Shown here: piece after piece, positions 47,688 to 55,894 of the stretch
Position numbering within the stretch: the stretch's first letter is position 1
Layout: each line of letters begins with the position of its first letter
Source: Prauserella flavalba
GTDB lineage: Bacteria > Actinomycetota > Actinomycetes > Mycobacteriales > Pseudonocardiaceae
Reading direction: 5' to 3'
NCBI RefSeq assembly: GCF_003202235.1
Contig: NZ_MASU01000002.1
Coordinates: 434,001-498,000, forward strand
DNA length: 64,000 nucleotides
Made by a program: the position numbers and the translations under genes
The notes under the pieces: generated by a model
Told to the model about the DNA's origin: nothing
The model's database searches: none
The model's input: only the letters and a program-made list of their open reading frames with translations

Positions 47688-49784
47688 TCAGGGTTGGCCG
47701 GCGACCCGCACGAGCGCGTCGAGCGCGGTGGCACCCTCTCCGGCGGCGCCGACGGAGAGCGGGTTCACCTCCGCCTCGACGACGTCGGGCCGGTCGACGG
47801 CGAGGTTCGACACGGCGACGATCGTGTCGACGAGCGCGTCGACGTCACCGGCCTCGGATCCACGGAAGCCGGCGAGCGTGCCGAGGCCACGCACGTCGGC
47901 GATCATGCCGCGCGCGGTGGCCGGATCCACCGGTGCGAGCCGCACGGTGGAGTCGGAGTACAGCTCGGCGTAGATGCCGCCCGCGGCGAGCACCACGAGC
48001 GGGCCCGCCGAGGGGCTGACGCGGTAGCCGACGAGGGCCTCGGCGACACCCTTCGCGGCCATCCGCTGCACGAGCACGCGGTCGATCCCGATCGAGGAGT
48101 CGTAGGCGGCGACGTTGGCCTTGATCCGCGCCACCGCCTCGCGCACGCCGGCGGCGTCGGCGACGTCCAGCACGACGGCACCGGCTTCGGTCTTGTGCGG
48201 CAGCTTCTCCGACAGGGCCTTGACCACCACCGGGTACTCGAACGGCAGCGTGAACTCCCCGGCGACGTCGGCGGTGCCGAGCACCACGGACGGAACCCTC
48301 GCGACACCCTGCGCCGCCAGCAGCTCCGCCGACTCCGCCTCGTCCAGCACGCGCGACGACGCGGGCGGGGGCGTGCCGAGCGGGACGCCCGCGCGCACGG
48401 TCGGCACGGATCTGCCGAACGCGGTGGCGATGGCGTCGGCACACGCCTCCGGCGTGCGGAACGCCGCGACCCCGGCCTCGTCGAGCAACCGCAGCGTGGT
48501 GAGCGCGTCGGGCAGCGCGAACGCGACGAGCGGCGTCTTGCCGTTCGCGCACTCGGCGATCGCCTTGACAGCTAGCTCGGGGTTGTTGCGGGCCGAGGAG
48601 CCGATCACGAAGCACACGAGGTCGAACTCGCCGCTGTCCTGCATGATCTCGATCGCCGAGCGCACCACCTCGTGCTTGGCGCCCGCGAGGGTGAGGTCGG
48701 CGATGAGGTTCGGCGCGACCGGGGCCTTGGCCTCCGCGAAGCGCTCCAGCACCTGCTCGCTCGGCGCCACGACCTGCACGCCACGCGTGGCGAGCTGGTC
48801 GACCATGATCGCCGCGCCGCCGCCGGTCGTGGTGATCACCCCGACACGGGCGGGCTTCTCACCCTCGGCGGGCGCCAGCTTGCGCAGCAGCGACGGCGCC
48901 TCGATGAGGGCCTCGAGGTGGTCGACGCGGGCGAAGCCGCACGCGCGGAAGAACGCGTCCGACTCGCTGTCCTCACCCGCGAGCGCGCCGGTGTGCGACA
49001 CCGAGAGCTGCGCGGCCTCCTCCGAGCGGCCCAGCTTGTAGACCACCACCGGCTTGCCCGCCCGATGCGCGGCGTGCGCGAACGACGCGAGCTCGTCGGT
49101 GTGCTGCAACGACTCCATGAACAGCGCGTAGGCGCCGATGCCAGGGTCGTCGACGGTCGCCTCGCACAGCGCGCCGATCGAGACGTCGGCCTCGCCGCCC
49201 ACCGAGACGAGCCCCGCGAAGCCGATGCCGCGTGCCTTGCCCCTGCTCACCAGCGCGCCGATCATCGAGCCCGACTGCGAGGCGACGAACAGGTCGCCCT
49301 GCAGCAGCTCCTCATCGAACGCGGCGTTGGCGGTGAGCAGCAGGTGGTTACGCGGGTTGACCACGCCGAGGCTGCTCGGGCCGATCAGCCGCACACCGCC
49401 CGCGCGGGCCGCCTCGCGCAGCCGTTCCTGCCGCTCGTGCCCCTCGGGGCCCTCCTCACCGAACCCGCTCGCGAGGATCGTCGCCACCGGAACGCCCAGC
49501 GCGGCGCATTCCCGCACCGTCTCGATCGCGGGCTCGGCGTTGGTGAGCACGAAGACGTGGTCGGGCACCTCGGGCAACGCGGACAGGCTCGGGTAGCAGC
49601 GCTCGCCGAGCACCTCCTCGCGGGCGGGGTTCACCAGGTACACCGCACCGGCGAACCCGGCCTGGCGCAGGAACCGCTGCGGCCGCGACGTGGTCTTCGC
49701 AGGGTCGCCGGACGCGCCGACCACCGCGACACTGCGCGGACGCAGCAGGCTCTCGGCGAAGCTGGACTGGTTGTCAGCAACCAT
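47688..49784 (-). CDS. ADP-forming acyl-CoA synthetase (acetate-CoA ligase ADP-forming family)
   Basis: 698 residues from ATG 49784. The N-terminal CoA-binding domain is LLRPRSVAVVGASGDPAKTT; the succinyl-CoA-ligase-like middle includes the phosphorylated histidine in QLSVSHTGALAGEDSES (about residue 260) and VGVITTTGGGAAIMVDQLA. The C-terminal ATP-grasp domain (about 480-698) has FEYPVVVKALSEKLPHKTEA. It makes acyl-CoA from acid, CoA and ATP with ADP as product. Within this operon it probably activates the imported or dehydrated acid before the acyl-CoA dehydrogenase step. Confidence 0.92.
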   Translation of the reverse strand: MVADNQSSFAESLLRPRSVAVVGASGDPAKTTSRPQRFLRQAGFAGAVYLVNPAREEVLGERCYPSLSALPEVPDHVFVLTNAEPAIETVRECAALGVPVATILASGFGEEGPEGHERQERLREAARAGGVRLIGPSSLGVVNPRNHLLLTANAAFDEELLQGDLFVASQSGSMIGALVSRGKARGIGFAGLVSVGGEADVSIGALCEATVDDPGIGAYALFMESLQHTDELASFAHAAHRAGKPVVVYKLGRSEEAAQLSVSHTGALAGEDSESDAFFRACGFARVDHLEALIEAPSLLRKLAPAEGEKPARVGVITTTGGGAAIMVDQLATRGVQVVAPSEQVLERFAEAKAPVAPNLIADLTLAGAKHEVVRSAIEIMQDSGEFDLVCFVIGSSARNNPELAVKAIAECANGKTPLVAFALPDALTTLRLLDEAGVAAFRTPEACADAIATAFGRSVPTVRAGVPLGTPPPASSRVLDEAESAELLAAQGVARVPSVVLGTADVAGEFTLPFEYPVVVKALSEKLPHKTEAGAVVLDVADAAGVREAVARIKANVAAYDSSIGIDRVLVQRMAAKGVAEALVGYRVSPSAGPLVVLAAGGIYAELYSDSTVRLAPVDPATARGMIADVRGLGTLAGFRGSEAGDVDALVDTIVAVSNLAVDRPDVVEAEVNPLSVGAAGEGATALDALVRVAGQP

Positions 49785-49804
49785 CGTTCTGTTTCCGTTT
49801 CCTC

Positions 49805-51172
49805 TCAGCTGGCTCGGCGGAGCAGCTCGTCGGCGCGGTCGAGGAAGCCGAGGCCGTCGAGGGCCCACACGGCGTCGATCAGCTCGGCGGCCGCGGCCTC
49901 CCCGAGGATGGGGTCCACGAGCGCGTGGAACTTGCCCGCCAGCGACTCGTCGCTCATCGGGTTCGACGGCTCCCCGTAGGGCTGCTCGACGGTCTCGGCC
50001 ACCGTGCGGCCGTCCCGCAGTGTGAGCGTGAGCGTGGCGGGGCGGGCCTTCGGGTAGACGTCCTGCGCGGCCTGGTCCACCTCGACGGCGACCGCGCGGG
50101 TCAGCCGCCCGATCTCGGCGTCGGCGCGGGCCTCGTCGCCGAACTCGGCGAGCGCGACCTTGCCGCGTGCCAGCGCGGCCGCCACCGCATAGGGGATGCT
50201 CATCTGCGCGTCGAGCAGGCCGTTCACCTCGGTGTGCGAGTGATGCGTGGCCACGGTGTAGGTGCCGACGTGCGCCTGCTCGACGTCGGCGGCGGTGAGG
50301 CCGTGCCGCTCGCGCAGCGCGAGCGCCGCGTCGATCGGACCGTGCAGGTGGCGGCAGCTCGGGTACGGCTTGACGTAGGTGTCGAGCAGCGTCCAGCGCG
50401 AGCCGAGTCCGTCGCGGACGGTCTCGGGCGACCACTCGTCGCGGGCGAACGCGGCGAAGTAGCCGTGGGTGCCCTCCAGCACCGTGTGCGGGCCGGTGAC
50501 GCCCGCCGCCGCGAGCTGCGCGCTCGCGATGCCGTCGCGTGCGGCCTTGCCGGGGTGGACCCGCTTGACCTCGGCCGACTGGCCGAGGAACTCGAACAGC
50601 CCGCCCGCGTGCGAGCCCGCGATGCCCAGCGCGTCCTGCACCCGCTCGGTGTCGAGGCCCAGCAGCCCGGCGACCCCGGCCGCCGAGGCGACGACCCCGG
50701 TGAGCGGCGTGTTGTGGAAGTGGTTGCGCCACGTCGCGGGGTGTCCGGCCGCGGCGAGGCGGCACGTCAGTTCCAGCGCGATGGCGGAGGCGGCGAGGGT
50801 CCGCTCTGGGTCGGCGCCCGCCTGCTGCGCGGCGGCGAGCACCGCGGGCAGCGCGACCGCGCTCGGGTGGACACTGCCCGGCGTGTAGCCGTCGTCCACC
50901 TCCAGCCCGTGCGCGGCGGTGCCGTTGACCAGCGCGGCGCCGAGCGCCGACAGCCTGCCCGCACCGATACCGGTGGCCCCGTCCCCGCCGTAGGACTCGC
51001 GGGCGTGCGCGGCCACGGCCTTCGACACCGGCGTGGTCGCACTGGCGATCACCCCGCCGAGGTGGTCGAGGATCAGGCGCTTGACGTGGTGTTCGACCTC
51101 GGGCGACAGCGGCGTGGCAGCCTGCTCGCTCACCCAGCCCGCGACGTGCGCGGTGAGTCCCTGCGCGCTCAC
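49805..51172 (-). CDS. MmgE/PrpD family protein (first of two)
   Basis: 455 residues from GTG 51172, overlapping the acyl-CoA dehydrogenase stop (GTGA). It has the family's helical N-terminal half (HHVKRLILDHLGGVIASATT, AALVNGTAAHGLEVDDGYTP, GSVHPSAVALPAVLAAAQQA) and the lid domain with KPYPSCRHLHGPIDAAL and MSIPYAVAAALARGKVAL. MmgE/PrpD enzymes include 2-methylcitrate dehydratase, cis-aconitate decarboxylase and iminodisuccinate epimerase, all acting on small di- and tricarboxylates. A paralogue is encoded two genes upstream. The substrate is likely a branched tricarboxylate or dicarboxylate. Confidence 0.9.
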   Translation of the reverse strand: MSAQGLTAHVAGWVSEQAATPLSPEVEHHVKRLILDHLGGVIASATTPVSKAVAAHARESYGGDGATGIGAGRLSALGAALVNGTAAHGLEVDDGYTPGSVHPSAVALPAVLAAAQQAGADPERTLAASAIALELTCRLAAAGHPATWRNHFHNTPLTGVVASAAGVAGLLGLDTERVQDALGIAGSHAGGLFEFLGQSAEVKRVHPGKAARDGIASAQLAAAGVTGPHTVLEGTHGYFAAFARDEWSPETVRDGLGSRWTLLDTYVKPYPSCRHLHGPIDAALALRERHGLTAADVEQAHVGTYTVATHHSHTEVNGLLDAQMSIPYAVAAALARGKVALAEFGDEARADAEIGRLTRAVAVEVDQAAQDVYPKARPATLTLTLRDGRTVAETVEQPYGEPSNPMSDESLAGKFHALVDPILGEAAAAELIDAVWALDGLGFLDRADELLRRAS

Positions 51173-52320
51173 TTGGCGGCCTCCACGGGACGCTGGCTGA
51201 AGCGCTGGCCGAGCACGTTCTGCGAGATCGTGTTGCGCAGCACCTCCACCGAACCGCCCGCGATCATCCAGCCGCGCGTGCGGCGCACGATGTACTCCAG
51301 CGGGAACTCGGTGGAGTAGCCGCTCGCGCCGAACATCTGCAGCGCGTCGTTGGCGACCTTGAACGCCGTCTCGTTGCAGTGCAGCTTCGCGATCGCCGCC
51401 TCGGTCGGGTCGGGGGTGCCGGTGTCCGCTCCCGCCACGGCGCGCATCAGCAGCAGCTTCGCGGCGTCGAGCTGCACCTTCATGTCGGCGAACTTCCACT
51501 GCAGGCCCTGGAACTCCGAGAGCGTGCGGCCGAACGCCTTGCGGGTCTTGACGTGCTCGATCGCGCGCTCGTAGGCCGATTCGGCGAGCGCGAGCGACCG
51601 CGAGGCGTTGCCCATGCGCTCGACGCCGAACACCGAGAGCATCTTCTTGATCGCGCCCGAGTCGGCGAGCACGTACTCCTTGGGCACGCGCGCGTTGTCG
51701 AAGTACAGCTGGCAGTGCCGCTCACCGGACATGTAGGTCTCCGCCTTGCCGCGCGAGAAACCGGGGGCGTCCACGGGCACCACCACGGCGCCGATGTCGC
51801 GGCTGCGCGGGCCGAACCGGCACCACACCACGGAGTGCGTGATGTCGGGGCCGTGGGAGTTCCAGCACTTCTGCCCGTTGAGCACCACGTCGCCGCCGTC
51901 GTACTCGGCGCGCGTGGTGAGGTCGGTCAGCGCGGTGCCCGCCTCCGGCTCGCTCATGCCCGCGCTCACCAGCGCGTCACCGGCCAGCAGCGGCGCGAGC
52001 ACCTCCGTGCGCACGCGCTCGGAACCGAAGTGCGCGATCTGCCGGATGGCGCCGAAGTTGGCGGCCTGGAAGGCGTCGGCGCTGTGCGGGCACACCTTGG
52101 TCAGCGACATCATCACGAGCACCGCGTCGAGCAGGCCGGCACCCTGTCCGCCCACCTCCACGGGCAGCGTGAGGCCGGTGAGCTCGTTGGCGGCCAGCGT
52201 CTTCAAGCTGTCCCACGCGAAGCCGTCGCGCTGGAACGCCTGTGCGGCGAACTCGCGCTCCGCGAGCTTGGTGACGGAGTCGACGAGGGCTTTCTGTTCG
52301 TCGGTCAGCTGGAAGTCCAT
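51169..52320 (-). CDS. Acyl-CoA dehydrogenase
   Basis: 383 residues from ATG 52320. FAD-binding segments are AGMSEPEAGTALTDLTTRAE and NGQKCWNSHGPDITHSVVW; the C-terminal domain has YERAIEHVKTRKAFGRTLSE and ANDALQMFGASGYSTEFPLE. The usual YEGT catalytic Glu position near the end reads MIAGGSVEVLR, so that base is absent. A Glu does occur in helix G (VFGVERMGNASRSLA), the position used by isovaleryl-CoA dehydrogenase. This suggests a branched acyl-CoA substrate. It is sandwiched between two MmgE/PrpD genes in the operon. Confidence 0.92.
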   Translation of the reverse strand: MDFQLTDEQKALVDSVTKLAEREFAAQAFQRDGFAWDSLKTLAANELTGLTLPVEVGGQGAGLLDAVLVMMSLTKVCPHSADAFQAANFGAIRQIAHFGSERVRTEVLAPLLAGDALVSAGMSEPEAGTALTDLTTRAEYDGGDVVLNGQKCWNSHGPDITHSVVWCRFGPRSRDIGAVVVPVDAPGFSRGKAETYMSGERHCQLYFDNARVPKEYVLADSGAIKKMLSVFGVERMGNASRSLALAESAYERAIEHVKTRKAFGRTLSEFQGLQWKFADMKVQLDAAKLLLMRAVAGADTGTPDPTEAAIAKLHCNETAFKVANDALQMFGASGYSTEFPLEYIVRRTRGWMIAGGSVEVLRNTISQNVLGQRFSQRPVEAAK

Positions 52321-52373
52321 GGTCTCCACTTCTCTTCTCGGGAGCGCTTTTCTTGCGTAAGCGCGGGGAAAAC

Positions 52374-53714
52374 TCAGGCGCCGAGTGCGGCGAGCGCGGG
52401 GCCGAGGCCGGCTGGGGAGAGGTCGGCGAGCCGCTCGGCGAGCGCGGCGATGGCGGCGACCGTGCCGTCCGGGTCGTGCCCGCCGACGCGGGCGCACGCG
52501 GCGGTCTTGGCGGCGAGCCGCTCCTCGGTGAGGGGATGTTCGGGGGAGCCCGCCATCGGCGCGGTGGCCTCGTGGGTCCGCCCGTCGTCGGTGCGCAGCA
52601 CCACGGTGGCCGGGGCCATCGCGGCGGTGCCGTGCCGGTCCTGGTGCACGGTGACGCGCGCCGCGAAGGTCTCCACATCGGTGTCGAGCAGGGTCGGCCC
52701 GGCGATCGTGGTGAGGTCGACGGTGCCGGTGACCAGCTGCGCGGCGACGAGCCAGGGGATGGAGAACTGAGCGTCGATCACCGGGCGGCCCCGGCGTTCG
52801 AAGGGACGCGACACCAGGGCGTACGCCGCGCCGTCGGGCACGTGCACGTCGACGGAGGAGATCCTCGTGTGCGCGATGCCGAGTCCCGCTTCGGCCGCGG
52901 CGGCGATCGCGGCGTGGGTGTAGCGGCACGCGGGGTAGGGCTTGAGCGAGAGGTTGGCGCCCTCCCAGCCCGGCGCGAACAGCACGCCCGCCGGGTCGCT
53001 GGCCTTGGCGAGCAGGCCGTAGCCGCCGTCGGCCCAGCCCGAGGGGCCCTCGACGCCTGCCTGTGCGAGGAACGCCGCCGTGAGCCCGGCCTGTACCGCG
53101 AAGCCCGGCTGGAGCCGTTTGTTGACGGCGCTGTTCTCCACCACCTGCCTGCTGTGCGGCGATCCGGCCGAGGAGAGTGCGAGCGCCATCGCGTTGCCGA
53201 TGCCCTCGGCGCCGAGGCCCAGTGTGCGGGCCGCGGCCGCCGCGGCGGCGGGTGCGCCGAGGCTCGCGGTGCGCACCATGCCGTGCTGCGGGCCGAGGGC
53301 GAGCGAGAGCCTGCTCAGCGCCTGCACGCCGACGACAACGCCGTCGAGCAGGTCGGCACCGGACCGGTTCGTCCGCAGTGCGGCCGCGAGCGCGGCGGGG
53401 AGTGCGACGGCCATCGCGTGCACCACGGCGTCGTCGTGGGTGTCGTCGAAGTCCCACGCGTGCACGAGCGCGGAGGTGGCGAGCCCGGCCTGTGCGGCGG
53501 GCAGCCGGAGATCGGTCCAGGGCACCGCGACCTCGCCGGAACCCAGCGCGCGCAGGGCGTTCAGTGCCGGCTCGATGCCGGTGGCGCGGGTGCCGGCTGA
53601 GGCGATGCCGAGCGCGTCGCGCAGCAGCACGATTCCCGCGTGGCGTTCGGTGGGGGACAGTCCTGACCAGCTCATGCCCGCCAGTTCGGCAGGCCACTTC
53701 GTCGTGGATTCCAT
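52374..53714 (-). CDS. MmgE/PrpD family protein (second, divergent copy)
   Basis: 446 residues from ATG 53714. It has the same fold signatures as the downstream paralogue but is divergent: VLLRDALGIASAGTRATGIE, LVHAWDFDDTHDDAVVHAMA, KPYPACRYTHAAIAAAAEAG and AQFSIPWLVAAQLVTGTVDL. The conserved FDDTH/H segment suggests retained activity. It is the first gene of the long minus-strand catabolic/transport operon, facing the FCD-GntR regulator across 194 bases. It probably acts on the same class of carboxylate as the other copy, perhaps as epimerase or dehydratase of a different stereoisomer. Confidence 0.88.
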   Translation of the reverse strand: MESTTKWPAELAGMSWSGLSPTERHAGIVLLRDALGIASAGTRATGIEPALNALRALGSGEVAVPWTDLRLPAAQAGLATSALVHAWDFDDTHDDAVVHAMAVALPAALAAALRTNRSGADLLDGVVVGVQALSRLSLALGPQHGMVRTASLGAPAAAAAAARTLGLGAEGIGNAMALALSSAGSPHSRQVVENSAVNKRLQPGFAVQAGLTAAFLAQAGVEGPSGWADGGYGLLAKASDPAGVLFAPGWEGANLSLKPYPACRYTHAAIAAAAEAGLGIAHTRISSVDVHVPDGAAYALVSRPFERRGRPVIDAQFSIPWLVAAQLVTGTVDLTTIAGPTLLDTDVETFAARVTVHQDRHGTAAMAPATVVLRTDDGRTHEATAPMAGSPEHPLTEERLAAKTAACARVGGHDPDGTVAAIAALAERLADLSPAGLGPALAALGA

Positions 53715-53770
53715 GGGGCTCCAGGCTTTCGAGAGTTGGAAGTCACTCTGCGACTACCGGGAAGGTACAT

Positions 53771-53793
53771 AGTCTATAGAGTGTTGTCTATAA
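53771..53793. promoter_or_regulatory. Candidate operator of the FCD-GntR regulator
   Basis: Direct repeats GTCTATA at 53772-53778 and 53786-53792 (14-base period), the first inside the palindrome TCTATAGA, in a conspicuously AT-rich patch of the divergent gap. Half sites of this kind (GTxTAxA) are typical for FadR-subfamily GntR proteins. Confidence 0.5.
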
Positions 53794-53908
53794 CCAATTG
53801 AGGAGCGAAGATGGTGCGGAGAGTGTCGGTCCGGACCCGGTCCGGGAGGAGTTCGCGACATACTGTGTCCAGTTCCTGGCATGGTGGTCGCTGGAGGAGA
53901 GGGTCCCC

Positions 53909-54601
53909 ATGACGTCGGAGGTCGAGCCGATGCGGCCGCCTCAGAGCCGTGTGGCCTACGTGGTCGAGCGGCTCAAGGAAGACCTGGCCAGCGGGCTGAT
54001 CCAGCCCGGCGAGCTGATCAAGCAGACCGTGCTCGCCAAGCGGTACGGGGTCAGCCCCACACCCGTGCGCGAGGCGCTGCGCGTGCTGGAGGCCGACGGC
54101 ACCATCACCTACCAGCCGCACCGCGGCGCGTCGGTGCGCGAAATGGCCCCCGAGGCCGCGGTCGACCTGTACCGGATGCGCGCGAGCGCGGAGGGCACCG
54201 CGACGGAGATGGCCGTCGAGCGGATGACCCCGGCCGGGCTCAACCGCATCGAGGCCAAGCACGAGGAGCTGAACCGGGAACGCGCCGAAGGGGCGACCTC
54301 GGCCAGGCTGTCGCAGCTGAATCGCGAACTGCACTTCACGATCTACGCGCAGAGCTCGCCGCTGGTGGTGGAGTACCTGGAGCTGCTGTGGACCCGGTTC
54401 ACGCCGTCCAGCACGATCTGGACCGGTGAGCACGCCGGCGAGCTGGCCGACGACCACGAGGCGATCATGGACGCCATCCGCGATGGCGATGCCCGGCGTG
54501 CGGGCGCGCTGATGTCCGAGCACATCCTGCGGGCGTCGCGGATCCGCGCGGGTGACCCCACGGCTCGCGCCGAGGGTACCCACGACCAGATGGACTCCTG
54601 A
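53909..54601 (+). CDS. GntR-family regulator with FCD domain
   Basis: 230 residues from ATG 53909 with GGAGGAGAGGG upstream. The winged helix is QPGELIKQTVLAKRYGVSPT and PVREALRVLEADGTITYQPH; the FCD ligand domain (about 85-215) has LYRMRASAEGTATEMAVERM, LNRELHFTIYAQSS and DDHEAIMDAIRDGDARRAGA with the His residues that bind a metal and a carboxylate. It is divergent from the MmgE/ACAD/ABC operon and most likely represses it until the acid inducer binds. Confidence 0.92.
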   Translation: MTSEVEPMRPPQSRVAYVVERLKEDLASGLIQPGELIKQTVLAKRYGVSPTPVREALRVLEADGTITYQPHRGASVREMAPEAAVDLYRMRASAEGTATEMAVERMTPAGLNRIEAKHEELNRERAEGATSARLSQLNRELHFTIYAQSSPLVVEYLELLWTRFTPSSTIWTGEHAGELADDHEAIMDAIRDGDARRAGALMSEHILRASRIRAGDPTARAEGTHDQMDS

Positions 54602-54675
54602 GCCTCGAGACCTGAACCGCCCCGCTACCGCGGGGTGGTCCACCGAGGCTGGCCCCGATACGGCAGAAGGTGGCA

Positions 54676-55851
54676 ATGCGGCACTGGTATCCCCACCTGT
54701 GCGTCGTCACGGCGCTGTCCCAGGCGGCGTTCAACGCGGCCAGGATGCTCGTCTCCTACCGCGCGCTCGGACTCGGCGCCGACGGCGTGGCACTCGGCGT
54801 CATCGCGGCGCTCTTCTCGCTACTGCCCCTCGTGGTGGCGGTGCACGTCGGCAGGGCCGTCGACAACGGCCACCCCGCCGGGATGCTGCGGGCGGGCGTA
54901 CTGCTCACCGCGGCCTCGCTGATCGTGATCGCGTTGAGCGGCGACCTCGTGGTGCTCGGCATCGGCAACGCCCTGCTCGGGTTCGGGCAGATCCTCGTGG
55001 TCGTGGCCGCGCAGGGGTTCATCCCGCTGCTGTCGGAGCCGTACGAGCTGGACAAGCGGTTCGCGGGGTGGTCGCTGGCGGTCTCCATCGGACAGACGGT
55101 GGGCCTGCCGGTGGCCGGGCTCGTGTCGTCGGCCAGCAGCGCCGAGGGCGAGGGCGTGGCGACCACCGGGGCGGTGCTCGCGCTCGCCGGGCTCGTCGCG
55201 CTCGCGGCGCCCTCTTCGCTCCTGCTGCCCGTGCCGAGGCGGGTCAACGGCAAGGCGCCGTCCCAGGAACCCACACAGTCGGTGCTGACGATGCTCGGCA
55301 TCCGCGGCATGTGCCCCGCCGTCTTCAGCAGTCTCGTGGTGCTGACGTCGATGGACGTGCTCTCGGCGTTCCTTCCCGTGCTGGGCGAGGAGTACGGCTT
55401 CAGCGTCCTGCTGGTGACCGTGCTGCTGATGCTGCGCACGGGCTCCTCGATCGTGTCCCGGGCGTTCCTGCCCGCGCTGCTGCGGGTGGTGTCGCGCCGC
55501 TGGCTGCTGCTGTCGGCGACGCTGTGCTCCGCGCTGCCGATGTCACTGCTTCCCCTTGCGCACCAACCGGTGCTGATGGGCATCCTGCTCGTCATCGTCG
55601 GCTTCTTCTGGGGCATCGGGCAGCCGCTGACGATGACGTGGGTGGTGACGCTCGTGTCGCAGCGCAGCCGCGCTTCGGCGTTGTCGTTGCGGCTCACGGG
55701 AAACCGGCTCGGTCAAGTGCTCGTACCCCTCGGCGCGGGTGCCATCGCGGGCTCGGCGGGCGTCGCGTCGGTGTTCGTGGTCACCGGCGCGCTGCTGTGG
55801 ACCTCCAGCGGCTTCACCTGGCGAGCCGTCCGCCGCGAACGGGACGCCTGA
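54676..55851 (+). CDS. MFS transporter (DHA1-like)
   Basis: 391 residues from ATG 54676 with AGAAGG upstream; a GTG two codons earlier is possible. About twelve hydrophobic segments (FSLLPLVVAVHVGRAVDNGH loop, QILVVVAAQGFIPLLSEPYE, ILLVIVGFFWGIGQPLTMTW). It is shorter than the MHS symporter at 37528 and resembles drug/metabolite efflux carriers. It follows the regulator gene by 74 bases on the same strand and may be co-regulated, exporting or importing a compound linked to the divergent operon. Confidence 0.85.
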   Translation: MRHWYPHLCVVTALSQAAFNAARMLVSYRALGLGADGVALGVIAALFSLLPLVVAVHVGRAVDNGHPAGMLRAGVLLTAASLIVIALSGDLVVLGIGNALLGFGQILVVVAAQGFIPLLSEPYELDKRFAGWSLAVSIGQTVGLPVAGLVSSASSAEGEGVATTGAVLALAGLVALAAPSSLLLPVPRRVNGKAPSQEPTQSVLTMLGIRGMCPAVFSSLVVLTSMDVLSAFLPVLGEEYGFSVLLVTVLLMLRTGSSIVSRAFLPALLRVVSRRWLLLSATLCSALPMSLLPLAHQPVLMGILLVIVGFFWGIGQPLTMTWVVTLVSQRSRASALSLRLTGNRLGQVLVPLGAGAIAGSAGVASVFVVTGALLWTSSGFTWRAVRRERDA

Positions 55852-55894
55852 CCCGGGAAGGGCGGGGGTTGCGCGATGGGTGTAGATCTTCAAT

